A DNA stretch of 64,000 nucleotides from contig JBPCNX010000029.1 in NCBI GenBank assembly GCA_051000815.1, positions 62,001-126,000 of the forward strand. The letters run 5' to 3'. Each line of letters starts with the position of its first letter. The stretch's first letter is position 1. Origin of the DNA: PSRF01 sp051000815. GTDB lineage: Bacteria; Acidobacteriota; Blastocatellia; Pyrinomonadales; Pyrinomonadaceae. Positions 8,252 through 17,509 of the stretch are shown here, one piece after another. The position numbers were made by a program, and so were the translations under genes. The notes below the pieces were generated by a model. The model was not told the origin of the DNA. It saw nothing but the letters and a program-made list of their open reading frames with translations, and did not search any database.

Positions 8252-8382
8252 ATGGCAAACCTCCAACCGGGCAGACGCCCGACGGTGGAGAGAGAACGAG
8301 AGCCGAGCGAAGGACAATTAGCCAGCCGATTCATCGGTCTGGAAAACGAAACAATGGAATTCAGTCCTCGAAGCCGCGCGGC

Positions 8383-8411
8383 TTGACAGAGGTTCAGCTA
8401 GTTCCTATAGT
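8383..8411 (+). promoter_or_regulatory. consensus sigma-70 type promoter for the cysteine operon
   Basis: A perfect -35 TTGACA (8383-8388) is separated by 17 nt from TATAGT (8406-8411). The predicted start of transcription is near 8418, about 20 nt before the Cys-rich leader ORF. It is the best promoter match I found in the window. Confidence 0.85.
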
Positions 8412-8437
8412 CGCCTTGAATAGAGCACGAAAATCAA

Positions 8438-8542
8438 ATGTCTAAGACCTGCTTTTGCTGTTTTTGCCATTGTGCCTGTTGCGTCTGTTGTTGGGGACGC
8501 GACCGGGAGAGCATTTGCAGGCGTGCACCACACTTGACGTAA
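8438..8542 (+). CDS. cysteine-rich leader peptide (attenuator uORF)
   Basis: A 34-codon ORF starting at ATG 8438 and ending at TAA 8540-8542. It encodes ten cysteines, nine of them within residues 5-18 (CFCCFCHCACCVCC). Such a run next to a cysteine synthase operon is the hallmark of a leader peptide whose translation senses charged tRNA-Cys. It sits about 20 nt after the predicted transcription start and ends about 27 nt before a terminator hairpin. The ribosome binding site is weak (AGAG at 8422-8425). Both TGC and TGT codons are used. It is unlikely to be a functional peptide in its own right. Confidence 0.85.
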   Translation: MSKTCFCCFCHCACCVCCWGRDRESICRRAPHLT

Positions 8543-8580
8543 TACCCAGCGCAGCAAAAGTTTTCAAAAGACCGGTCGCG
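8481..8580 (+). promoter_or_regulatory. antiterminator and competing hairpin of the cysteine attenuator
   Basis: CGCGACCGG (8498-8506), directly after the Cys run, is perfectly complementary to CCGGTCGCG (8572-8580), which is also the 5' arm of the terminator. The terminator's 3' arm (8597-8604) repeats the same CGCGACCG, so the two compete for one partner. GCGTC (8481-8485) inside the Cys codons can pair with GACGC (8496-8500), masking the antiterminator when the leader is read through. Expected behaviour: stalling at Cys codons frees 8498-8506, forms the antiterminator and allows transcription of cysM. The pairing is seen; the mechanism is inferred. Confidence 0.78.
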
Positions 8581-8614
8581 AACCTGAAAAGGGATTCGCG
8601 ACCGTCTTGTTTTT
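8569..8614 (+). terminator. attenuator terminator upstream of cysM
   Basis: AGAC plus GGTCGCGAA (8569-8582, one bulged C) pairs with TTCGCGACC plus GTCT (8595-8607). An inner CCT/AGG stem is possible, and TGTTTTT follows at 8608-8614. The U-tract contains an in-frame TTG that could be mistaken for the start of cysM. The hairpin lies between the leader and cysM, so it should act as a conditional terminator and not as the end of a unit. Confidence 0.88.
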
Positions 8615-8660
8615 GGCAACCGCAGCGAACTTGCAGTATCGGCTTGGGAATAATTCAATT

Positions 8661-9584
8661 ATGAGCGCCCGTGTTCTCGAACAAACAGATTTCAGCTTAA
8701 GGAACTCAATCGAGGCGAGCATCGGCAATACGCCTTTGATTCGCCTGCGACGAATCGAACCCGAGCTGCCAACCGGCGTTGAAGTTTTCGCCAAAGCCGA
8801 ACATCTGAATCCCGGCGGGTCGGTGAAGGACCGCCCAGCGTTGGCGATGATACTCGCCGGCGAGCGCGCCCGAGCACTGCGGCCGGGCATGACCATACTC
8901 GACGCCACCAGCGGTAACACGGGCATCGCGTACGCGATGATCGGCGCAGCCCGCGGCTATAAGGTCGCAGTCTGCCTGCCCAGGAATGCCAGCCGGCAAC
9001 GCAAACGGATCTTGCGCAGCTACGGCGTCGACATCATTGAAACGGATCCGCTGTTATCAACCGATGGCGCGCAGGTGATCGCACGAGAGATGTTTGAAAG
9101 AGAGCCTGACAAATACTTCTACCCAGATCAATACAACAACGAAGCCAACTGGCGCGCCCACTACGATCACACGGCCCCGGAGATCTGGGAGCAGAGTGAA
9201 GGACAGATCACGCATTTCATCGCCGGCCTGGGAACGTCCGGCACGTTTGTTGGAGTAACCCGCCGTCTGAAGGAGTTCAATCTTGATATCCAGGCGATTT
9301 CGCTACAGCCGGATTCACCCTTGCATGGTCTCGAGGGCTTGAAGCACATGGCGACTGCAACGGTGCCAGGTATTTACGACTCAACGCTTGCTGACGACAA
9401 CGTGGAAGTGTCTACGGATGATGCAGAAGAGATGGTCCGACGTTTGGCTCGGGAGGAAGGACTGTTTGTTGGCGCCAGCTCCGGAGCAAACGTCTTTGCC
9501 GCATTACGATTGGCGCGCTCGCTATCACGGTCCGCGGTTGTGCTCACAATCCTTTGCGACGGCGGCGAGAGATACATGGACTAA
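8661..9584 (+). CDS. cysM: cysteine synthase, CysM type (carrier-protein dependent)
   Basis: 307 residues from the ATG at 8661; the in-frame TTG at 8607 lies in the attenuator's U-tract. This is a PLP-dependent beta-family enzyme: PLP Lys56 in NPGGSVKDRPA, phosphate-binding TSGNTGIA near 83-90, GLGTSGTFVG near 190 and SSGANVFAA near 275. It is followed by a JAMM peptidase gene and a CysO/MoeZ fusion gene. By analogy with Mycobacterium tuberculosis CysM-CysO-Mec, it probably transfers sulfide from a carrier thiocarboxylate to O-phosphoserine, instead of using free sulfide. The chain ends at GERYMD, apparently without the C-terminal tail of mycobacterial CysM; the +1 frame continues TNKLYAAACAG. 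Expression is probably controlled by the upstream Cys attenuator. Confidence 0.88.
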   Translation: MSARVLEQTDFSLRNSIEASIGNTPLIRLRRIEPELPTGVEVFAKAEHLNPGGSVKDRPALAMILAGERARALRPGMTILDATSGNTGIAYAMIGAARGYKVAVCLPRNASRQRKRILRSYGVDIIETDPLLSTDGAQVIAREMFEREPDKYFYPDQYNNEANWRAHYDHTAPEIWEQSEGQITHFIAGLGTSGTFVGVTRRLKEFNLDIQAISLQPDSPLHGLEGLKHMATATVPGIYDSTLADDNVEVSTDDAEEMVRRLAREEGLFVGASSGANVFAALRLARSLSRSAVVLTILCDGGERYMD

Positions 9585-9630
9585 TAAGCTTTATGCTGCC
9601 GCCTGCGCAGGCTAAGAGAGTTCATAGCCA

Positions 9631-10059
9631 ATGATCCAATTCGAAGCCCAACACGAACACGAGATTCGGGGTCATGGCGAGCGAGACTATCCTTATGAAT
9701 GCTGCGGACTCTTGTTCGGTCGTTTTGCTGGAAATGGGGTGAAGGTCTGTTCCGAAATATATCCGATCTCGAATGCGCGCGAAGAGGAGGCAAAACGGAA
9801 TCGTTTTCTGATTCGGCCGGAGGAATTGATGCGCGGAGAGAAGGAAGCAGCCGGGAAGAGCCTGGATGTTGTAGGCTTTTATCATTCGCATCCCGATCAC
9901 CCGGCCGTGCCATCTCAATACGACCTTGAGCATGCCTGGCCGCTCTATTCATACATTGTCGTCGCCATAGATTCAGGCCGGGCCGAAGATTTGCGCTCCT
10001 GGGAAATGCAAACAGACCGATCACGCTTTAACGAGGAAGAAATTTTGAAAGGGAATTGA
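9631..10059 (+). CDS. mec: JAMM/MPN+ metallopeptidase, Mec-like
   Basis: 142 residues of the M67 JAB1/MPN+ fold. YPYECCGLLFGR near 22-33 supplies the upstream Glu. YHSHPDHPAVPSQYD near 91-105 gives the Zn ligands of the HxH-P-x(5)-S-x2-D signature. In M. tuberculosis, Mec cleaves the cysteine-CysO adduct to release cysteine. Here the gene lies between cysM (46 nt upstream) and the gene carrying the CysO-like domain, whose in-frame TTG overlaps its stop. Because the carrier's Gly-Gly is buried in a fusion, the same enzyme may also separate carrier from E1 domain; that is an inference. Confidence 0.88.
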   Translation: MIQFEAQHEHEIRGHGERDYPYECCGLLFGRFAGNGVKVCSEIYPISNAREEEAKRNRFLIRPEELMRGEKEAAGKSLDVVGFYHSHPDHPAVPSQYDLEHAWPLYSYIVVAIDSGRAEDLRSWEMQTDRSRFNEEEILKGN

Positions 10060-10076
10060 CGAAAGGAAGTGGAAAA

Positions 10077-11528
<1,452 letters not shown>

Positions 11529-12004
11529 CGGGAGCCGTGAGATTTGGAGCAGAAAGCCCGACCCCGGGGTCCCCGACGGCGCAGCGCCGTTGGGGTGGGA
11601 CGGTGAAGGAGGGCTCAGGCGTTTCACCGGTTGTTAGTCCGCGGGCTCGGGTAAGCTTTATTACTCGCAGCTTGCGCCGAGGGCCAGGCTCTCGCTACTC
11701 GTTAAGGTTATCGAGCCCTTTGAACCTCCAACCATTCCTGGTGCGGCCAAACCAATAGACGATTACCTCGTGGCCGGCGACATTTTTGCAAACAACGCTG
11801 AATTCATTTGGTTTTTTCTTCTCGGTTTCTGGCCCGCCTTCGCGAAAGCACTTCGCGGCATTGGCTTCGCTATGAAGACTCGCGGTAACGCTTAATCAGT
11901 TGGGCTCTATTTCTGACGGCTCATGCCCTGACCCACTCCGAGCCTTCATCGAGTTGCCGAGCGAAGGCCATTGGGAGTTAAATACGTCAAAGCTAAACAA
12001 GCCA
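11529..12004 (+). other. intergenic region between the cysteine operon and kinase gene
   Basis: About 475 bases. A strong GC hairpin (CCCCGACGGCGC opposite GCGCCGTTGGGG, 11571-11595) follows the fusion gene but has no T-tract, so it is a palindromic repeat or a weak terminator. The rest shows no convincing gene; a 73-codon frame at 11537-11758 has no start signal or recognisable product. The kinase frame is open from 11900, but its domain begins only after the ATG at 12005. Confidence 0.6.
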
Positions 12005-14473
12005 ATGGTAGGAACAACTCTAGGGAATTACAAGATTCTCGAAAAGCTCGGTGCGGGCGGGCAGGGCACCGTCTACAAGGCCATTGATTCCAAGCTCGGC
12101 CGCACAGTGGTAATCAAAGTCCTGCCAGCCGAATTGACAAAGGAAGCAAACCTCAAGCGCTTTGAACGCGAAGCCCGGCTTGCGTCTTCTCTCGACCATC
12201 CGAACATCTGCACGATTTTCGATCTTAATGTTATTAACGGCATCCATTTCATCGCGATGCAGTACATCGAAGGACGCAACGTACGCCAGCTGGTGAATGG
12301 CCGGCCGCTTGGCCTGGCAAGCGCGCTCTCGATTGCCGTTCAAGTGACCGATGCTCTGGCGGTCGCGCATGCACAGGGAATCATTCATCGCGACATTAAG
12401 GCCGGAAACGTGATGGTCAACAGTAAAGGGCAGGCGAAGGTTCTCGACTTTGGCCTGGCTAAACTTCTCGACGAAGACGCGGCCAGAACCTCCGGAATCC
12501 ATCACACCGAGTTGACTGAAGTGGGCGTGCCCTACGGGACGGCGACATACGCCGCCCCGGAGCAGGCACGAGGTGATCGTGTGGATTCGCGTGCAGACAT
12601 TTTTTCCGCGGGGGTACTGCTCTACGAAATGCTCACCGGCAGTTGGCCGTTTCGAGGAAAGACTGCCATCGATGTACGCCACGCGGTGTTGCATGAAGAA
12701 CCTGTGCCGCTCGCAGCGTCCCGACCTGATCCCCTGCCGCCGCGTTTGCAACTAATTCTCGATCGAGCGCTAAAGAAAAACCCGCGTGAGCGTTTTCAAA
12801 AAATTTCCGAGTTACGAGACGAGTTGCGCACGTTGGCGCGGGAGGTGTCTGCTGTTTCAGGGGCGCCACTCGACGAGTCGACGGAAACGATTGCCCCGCG
12901 TCACCTGGCTTCGCCAAGTCCTGTCGCCCGGGCGTTTCGCTGGTTGAAGAATGTAACGGGAGCAGAGCCTGTCTCCGGACCAACGTTTCCTGCCTCAGAT
13001 TCATTGCAGTCGGCGGAAGGTCATGAAACGCCGCAGACGAGCCTTGGTGACAAAGAGCGAAAGAGCGTGGCGATCCTGCCGTTTAAGAATCTGAGCAACG
13101 ATCCGGAAACTGCGTTCTACGAGTTTTCACTTGCCGATGCTGTGATTACAGAACTCGCGCGCGTGCGCTCTCTCGTTGTCCGTCCTTCATCGGCGATTGT
13201 GAAATACCAGGGCAAGCAACTGGATCCGTGCGACGCCGGACGCGAGATGAGTGTCGACTCAATCCTGACTGCAAGTTTCCTGAAAGCCGGCGATCGATTA
13301 CGCGTAACCACTCAACTGCTCGACGTCCGGACTGAGGAGATTCTTTGGAGTGAGAAGATTGACGCTGATGCCAGCGATATCATCGCCGTGCAAGACACGA
13401 TGGTGAAGCGAATCGTGGAGGGATTGCGTTTAGAACTCAGTCCCGACGAACAGGTCGAATTGGCAAAGGGTCCTACTGCCGATTCCGCCGCTTCAGAAGC
13501 CTACCTGCGCGGGCGCGACTGCCTGGGCCAGTTCATCTATCACACAATCGCTCGGGAACATGTAGATGCGGCCATCGAGCACTTTCGAGGCGCGGTCACG
13601 CGGGATCCGAAATTTGCTCTGGCGTACTCCGCCATGGGTAGTTGTTACGTCAACCGCGTATTGAAAGGGCTGGGCGATTTAGGCGATCACGAAAAGGCGG
13701 AAGAGGCTTTTAGTAAAGCGCTATCGCTCGACCCTAAATTGCTGGAGGCACGGATGCATATGGTTTTGATTTATCTGCACCGTGGCGAAAAGCCAAAAGC
13801 GCGCGAGGAGATTGGGCGTTTGCGTGAAGAGTATCCAAACGATGTCGGGGTCCACTTTGTACGTGGCATTCTCGCGCGGCTCGACGGTGAATATGAACGC
13901 GCCCTGCGCAGTTTTGATCGCATGGTGCGGCTCAATCCGGCCGAGGTGGTTGTAGCAAGTTATAACCGGGCGCGGATCCACATGTACCAGCAACAGTATG
14001 AAGAAGCTCTGGCCGAGCTTGAGCGAGGTGCGGAGATCGAGCCGGACCATCCGCTGATTAGGGCCTTTCGTGCGCGTGTGCTTTACTACCGTGGGGAAGT
14101 TGATGCGGCCGTAAGAATTCTGCAACAAGTGCTGCAACAACACCCCATCGATGGCATTCGGCCAATCCTGGCGATTTGTCTCAGCGCCCAGGGCAAGCAT
14201 ACAGAAGCAAATGAGCAGTTAACGAAAAAGGTCAGGCAGGTGGCTGCCGCGGATCATGATATTTCCAACTGGCTGGCCGCAGCTTACCTGCTCCAGGGCA
14301 GGCAGGTAGAAGCACTTAACTGGCTGGAGACCGCAATCAGATTGGGTAACGAAAATGTTGCCTGGTTTGAATCAGATCCGAACTGGGCTGACCTGCGTGA
14401 AGATCCGCGGTTCCTCAAATTGATGGACGGAATCAAGCAGGCGCGTCAGGAGCGCGAGAGATCAAGAGCATGA
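12005..14473 (+). CDS. Ser/Thr protein kinase with TolB-N-like and TPR domains
   Basis: 822 residues from ATG 12005; the frame opens at a TTG at 11900 and the true start is not certain. The kinase domain is at residues 8-275: glycine loop GAGGQGTVY, Lys38, HRDIKAGN at 128-135, DFG at 148-150 and YAAPEQARGD. A region starting RKSVAILPFKNLSNDPET (about 355-480) resembles the TolB-N/adenylate-cyclase-associated domain that precedes TPRs in many such proteins. TPR units fill the remainder. No transmembrane segment is evident, so it is likely cytoplasmic. The stop overlaps the start of a PPP phosphatase gene by 4 nt, suggesting opposing enzymes made together. Substrates are unknown. Confidence 0.88.
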   Translation: MVGTTLGNYKILEKLGAGGQGTVYKAIDSKLGRTVVIKVLPAELTKEANLKRFEREARLASSLDHPNICTIFDLNVINGIHFIAMQYIEGRNVRQLVNGRPLGLASALSIAVQVTDALAVAHAQGIIHRDIKAGNVMVNSKGQAKVLDFGLAKLLDEDAARTSGIHHTELTEVGVPYGTATYAAPEQARGDRVDSRADIFSAGVLLYEMLTGSWPFRGKTAIDVRHAVLHEEPVPLAASRPDPLPPRLQLILDRALKKNPRERFQKISELRDELRTLAREVSAVSGAPLDESTETIAPRHLASPSPVARAFRWLKNVTGAEPVSGPTFPASDSLQSAEGHETPQTSLGDKERKSVAILPFKNLSNDPETAFYEFSLADAVITELARVRSLVVRPSSAIVKYQGKQLDPCDAGREMSVDSILTASFLKAGDRLRVTTQLLDVRTEEILWSEKIDADASDIIAVQDTMVKRIVEGLRLELSPDEQVELAKGPTADSAASEAYLRGRDCLGQFIYHTIAREHVDAAIEHFRGAVTRDPKFALAYSAMGSCYVNRVLKGLGDLGDHEKAEEAFSKALSLDPKLLEARMHMVLIYLHRGEKPKAREEIGRLREEYPNDVGVHFVRGILARLDGEYERALRSFDRMVRLNPAEVVVASYNRARIHMYQQQYEEALAELERGAEIEPDHPLIRAFRARVLYYRGEVDAAVRILQQVLQQHPIDGIRPILAICLSAQGKHTEANEQLTKKVRQVAAADHDISNWLAAAYLLQGRQVEALNWLETAIRLGNENVAWFESDPNWADLREDPRFLKLMDGIKQARQERERSRA

Positions 14474-15264
14474 AAACTTTTGTCATCGGAGATGTTCACG
14501 GTCGTTGCGCGCAAATGGAAAGTTTGCTCGCAATGCTGCCGCGCGACGAAGCCTCCGATGCGCTCGTTTTCCTCGGCGATCTAATCGACCGGGGGCCCAA
14601 CGCGCCCGGCTGTGTCGAGTTTGTCATCAAAATGGTTAAGGCGAATCCCGAGCGAGTCACTTGTCTGCGCGGCAATCATGAGCAAATGCTTCTGGACTTT
14701 ATCGCCGGGACTACCAACCTCTGGATTACTCCGGTCACCGGCGGTGAGCGAACTTTTGAACAATATGCCGGCCACGCGCTGGCCATAAACGGCGAGCGGG
14801 ATCTGGAAGTAGCGCGGCATACGATGGAGCAGAAGATACCGAGCGAGCATTTAGACTTTTTCCGCGAACGTCCTTACTACCACGAAGACGAGTTTGCTAT
14901 CTACGTACATGCCGGACTGGATCACGGCAAACATCCGCGCGAGAGTTCGCCGCAGTTGCTGATCTGGTCGCGCGACATGGATTTCTATAAGAACTATCGC
15001 GGCAAGCCTTGTGTCTTTGGCCACACGCCCACCCCTTTCCTGCCTCTACGCGGGCGCGTAGGGCGGCACGGCATCTATATTTTTCACAGCGCCATCGGCA
15101 TTGATACGGGCTACAATCATCAATCACCGCTGAGCTGTCTTTCCCTGCCCGATTTCACGCTTTACCAGTCGTTCGCGGACGGCCACCAGGAAACCCACCA
15201 GATCACTTCCTTCATTCCGGAAACACTCAAGGCGATGCAGAAAAAAGCGGGAATTGGACGCTAG
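14470..15264 (+). CDS. PPP-family metallophosphoesterase (Ser/Thr protein phosphatase-like)
   Basis: 264 residues with the full metal-binding series: GDVHGR at 7-12, GDLIDRG near 36-42, RGNHEQM near 74-80, VHAGLDHG near 150 and FGHTP near 185. This is the bacterial PrpA/PP2A-like architecture, expected to bind two metal ions. The ATG overlaps the kinase stop codon (ATGA), so translation is probably coupled. Dephosphorylation of the kinase or its targets is the natural inference, although related enzymes also hydrolyse diadenosine tetraphosphate. Confidence 0.87.
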   Translation: MKTFVIGDVHGRCAQMESLLAMLPRDEASDALVFLGDLIDRGPNAPGCVEFVIKMVKANPERVTCLRGNHEQMLLDFIAGTTNLWITPVTGGERTFEQYAGHALAINGERDLEVARHTMEQKIPSEHLDFFRERPYYHEDEFAIYVHAGLDHGKHPRESSPQLLIWSRDMDFYKNYRGKPCVFGHTPTPFLPLRGRVGRHGIYIFHSAIGIDTGYNHQSPLSCLSLPDFTLYQSFADGHQETHQITSFIPETLKAMQKKAGIGR

Positions 15265-15284
15265 TAAGGCAGTGGTATCCCGAT

Positions 15285-15449
15285 CCACCGATTTATCGGT
15301 GGGTAGTCTCGCTTCAATTTCAAGTCCGTGAAACGGACGACTGACCTCGTTCAAACACTCTCAGCCGTCCGCCTCGCGGACTGGCAGCACGTTCCCGTCA
15401 TACCCAGCACTAAAGTGATGGGGTATTACCAGCCGTCGGCTTCGCCGAC
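15285..15449. repeat. two short palindromes downstream of the phosphatase gene
   Basis: CCACCGAT/ATCGGTGG (15285-15292 and 15295-15302) and GTCGGC/GCCGAC with loop TTC (15435-15449) bracket a convergent gene boundary. Neither is followed by a T-run in the direction of the adjoining gene, so both look like REP-type palindromes and not canonical terminators. The region is otherwise empty. Confidence 0.5.
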
Positions 15450-15469
15450 TTAAAAAAAGAATGTTCGTG

Positions 15470-16150
15470 CTAGCCCTCGACAACTGCGAAGGCGCGGACC
15501 GGGAAGGTTCCGAAATCTTTCACTTTCACCGGCACCGCGAAGAAGCGGAAATCTGAGTCAGGCAGATTGCCGAGCCGGCAAAGATGTTCGACGACAGGAA
15601 TGCCGGCGCCAAGGAGGATCGAGTGCACGGGACGTTTTCCGGTGGTTGTGTCATCGATATTAAAGGAGTCGATTCCCACCAATACTGCTCCGGCACTTAC
15701 TAAGTACTCCGCAGTACTTGCCGCCAAAAACGGATGAGTGCCGTCTGAATACTTTTCCCTTCGCCAATTAGAGTCCCAACCTGTATGAAACAAGACAGCC
15801 TTGCCCTCCAGATCAAAATCGGAAAGTGAACTCTTATCAATTTGGCGCAACGACGAATCGCGACCTGCTTCGAAACATCGCACCACCTCGCCCTCCAAAT
15901 TTGCAAGTGAAGTCAGCTCGAGTGCGGCAAGGTCTTTACCATCGGGGTAGCGATGAAAAGGGCTGTCAAGATAAGTGCCCGTATTGGCCACCATCTCGAT
16001 CTTCCCGATATGAAATTCTGTGCCCGGCTCGTAGAAAGCTTTTGACGCCTCTCGACTCAAGTGCGCGGAAATTATCGGGGTCGGCAGACCCTTGTAAGTG
16101 ATCATACCGTCTTCGACTTTGTGGCTAACGTCAATGAGCGTGAAGGACAT
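15470..16150 (-). CDS. cyclase family protein (kynurenine formamidase-like)
   Basis: 226 residues of the PF04199 putative cyclase fold. The segment NTGTYLDSPFHRYPDGKDLA near 55-75 corresponds to the metal-binding GTHxDxPxH motif, with Tyr in place of the first His, and is followed by a conserved Leu/Glu strand. VLVGIDSFNIDDT near 160 is another family block. Members include bacterial kynurenine formamidase (KynB) and isatin hydrolase; the altered first ligand makes a specific activity uncertain. The gene converges on the phosphatase gene and stands alone. Confidence 0.78.
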   Translation of the reverse strand: MSFTLIDVSHKVEDGMITYKGLPTPIISAHLSREASKAFYEPGTEFHIGKIEMVANTGTYLDSPFHRYPDGKDLAALELTSLANLEGEVVRCFEAGRDSSLRQIDKSSLSDFDLEGKAVLFHTGWDSNWRREKYSDGTHPFLAASTAEYLVSAGAVLVGIDSFNIDDTTTGKRPVHSILLGAGIPVVEHLCRLGNLPDSDFRFFAVPVKVKDFGTFPVRAFAVVEG

Positions 16151-16151
16151 A

Positions 16152-16297
16152 ATCAGCGGTCAGCAATCAGCGGTCAGCGGTCAGCGGTCAGCAAATCAGC
16201 GGTCAGCAAGTACGAAGTTCAAAGGCCAAGGACCAAAGACCAAAAGCCAAAGCTCAAAGACCAAAGGTCAAAGGCCCAAGACCAAAGGCCAAAGATC
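16152..16297. repeat. tandem short-unit repeats (AGCGGTCAGC and CCAAAGG types)
   Basis: 16152-16209 holds several copies of ATCAGCGGTCAGC-like units. 16219-16297 holds about ten copies of a unit close to GACCAAAGGCCAAAG. The two blocks are adjacent and fill the whole gap between the cyclase and polyprenyl synthase genes. There are no spacers of CRISPR type. The second unit reappears, in both orientations, at 57960-58070. Confidence 0.85.
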
Positions 16298-16299
16298 AA

Positions 16300-17226
16300 T
16301 CACGCCTCGCGGATGAGTATGAAATCCGCGATCGCCCGCAGCCTCTCAATTGGTTGTTTCAGTTCGGAAAGTTCGGCGATGGCCTGTTGATGAACCAATT
16401 GAGAGCGTTGCCGTGCTGCTGCGACACCATAGACCGCCGGGTAGGTCGCTTTGCTGGAACGAACATCTTTCCCCGGGGTCTTGCCGAGAGTTTCGGCGGT
16501 CGCAGTCACATCGAGCAGGTCATCGGTAATTTGAAACAACAGACCAAGCTGCGATGCATACCGGCTGACGATATCCGTCTCCGATAGGTTGGCATCCGCA
16601 ATTACAGCACCGCAGCGCGCAGCGGCAATGATCAGAGCCCCGGTTTTCAAGCGGTGAATTTGTTCCAGTTCACCGGCTCCTACGTCTCGCGACTCGGCGT
16701 CGAGATCGAGAGCTTGCCCGGCTACCATCCCGTGGGGCGTTCCGGCTGCGCGCGCCAACTCACTAATCAGCTGGATGCGCTTCTCGACGGCGAGTTGGCC
16801 GTCACCTGCGATTGTCTGGAATGCCAGCGTCTGCAAAGCGTCGCCGGCCAGAATCGCAGTTGCTTCGCCAAAGCGTACGTGACAAGTGGGTCGGCCACGT
16901 CTCAAGTCATCGTCATCCATTGACGGCAAATCGTCATGGATCAGCGAGTAAGCGTGGATCATTTCCAGGGCACAGGCGGTGGAGAGCAATTGTTCTGGCG
17001 CAGCTCCGAAAGTTTGGCCGACGGCAAGCAGCAACAATGGTCTAAAGCGTTTGCCCCCGGCAAAGACACTCCAGCGAATTGCCCGATGGACGGGGACAGG
17101 TTGGCCTGACTCGGAGGGCAGTAACTCATCGAGCCGGGCGTCGACAAGGGCGCGGCCTTCGCGGAAGAAATTTGCGAGGCTTGGCAAATCGGAGTGGTCG
17201 GTGACAGAGGACGGCGACGTGGTCAT
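16300..17226 (-). CDS. ispA: polyprenyl (farnesyl/geranylgeranyl) diphosphate synthase
   Basis: 308 residues from the ATG at 17226, one base after the xseB stop; the frame extends further upstream into xseB. The first Asp-rich motif is HDDLPSMDDDDLRRGRPTCH and the second is QITDDLLD; GGKRFRPLL near 55-63 binds isopentenyl diphosphate. This is the E-type chain-elongating trans-prenyltransferase fold. The xseA-xseB-ispA order is common in bacteria, where ispA makes farnesyl diphosphate for quinone and cell-wall lipid carriers. Exact product length cannot be read with confidence. Confidence 0.9.
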   Translation of the reverse strand: MTTSPSSVTDHSDLPSLANFFREGRALVDARLDELLPSESGQPVPVHRAIRWSVFAGGKRFRPLLLLAVGQTFGAAPEQLLSTACALEMIHAYSLIHDDLPSMDDDDLRRGRPTCHVRFGEATAILAGDALQTLAFQTIAGDGQLAVEKRIQLISELARAAGTPHGMVAGQALDLDAESRDVGAGELEQIHRLKTGALIIAAARCGAVIADANLSETDIVSRYASQLGLLFQITDDLLDVTATAETLGKTPGKDVRSSKATYPAVYGVAAARQRSQLVHQQAIAELSELKQPIERLRAIADFILIREA

Positions 17227-17227
17227 C

Positions 17228-17509
17228 CTATTCGTTCCCCGGATTCTCTGTGGAGCGATCCGCAATGTCCATCTCAGTGTTGAAGCTGGTCACCATGGGC
17301 CGACCCTGATTGTCGCGCAACAAAATTTCGATTCGGCGCTCGGCCTGACCCAGTCGCTCCTGACACTCGCGCGAAAGGCGGATGCCCTGTTCGAACAGTT
17401 CCAAACTCTTCTCGAGTGGAAGATCTCCGTCCTCGAGTTCGCGCACGATTTGTTCGAGCGCTTCCAGGGATGCTTCAAAACTTTTGCTCTTGGATTCGTT
17501 ATTCGTCAT
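17228..17509 (-). CDS. xseB: exodeoxyribonuclease VII small subunit
   Basis: 93 residues from the ATG at 17509, which overlaps the end of xseA by 11 nt. The sequence FEASLEALEQIVRELEDGDL followed by PLEKSLELFEQGIRL is the conserved helical hairpin of XseB. An acidic C-terminal tail of about 25 residues follows. It binds XseA to form the processive single-strand exonuclease. One nucleotide separates it from ispA. The frame continues upstream into xseA, but that extension is only the shadow of xseA. Confidence 0.9.
   Translation of the reverse strand: MTNNESKSKSFEASLEALEQIVRELEDGDLPLEKSLELFEQGIRLSRECQERLGQAERRIEILLRDNQGRPMVTSFNTEMDIADRSTENPGNE

Noticed and set aside
8607..8660. TTG start of cysM at 8607
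   Set aside because: It lies in the U-tract of the attenuator terminator; the ATG at 8661 fits the family start.
11537..11758. 73-codon frame after the MoeZ-like fusion
   Set aside because: No ribosome binding site, no recognisable sequence, and it overlaps a GC hairpin.
15435..15449. Terminator for the cyclase gene
   Set aside because: On the relevant strand the T-run precedes the hairpin, so it cannot act as an intrinsic terminator.
16152..16297. CRISPR-like array
   Set aside because: Units are 7-15 nt with no unique spacers of constant length, and no cas genes are near.
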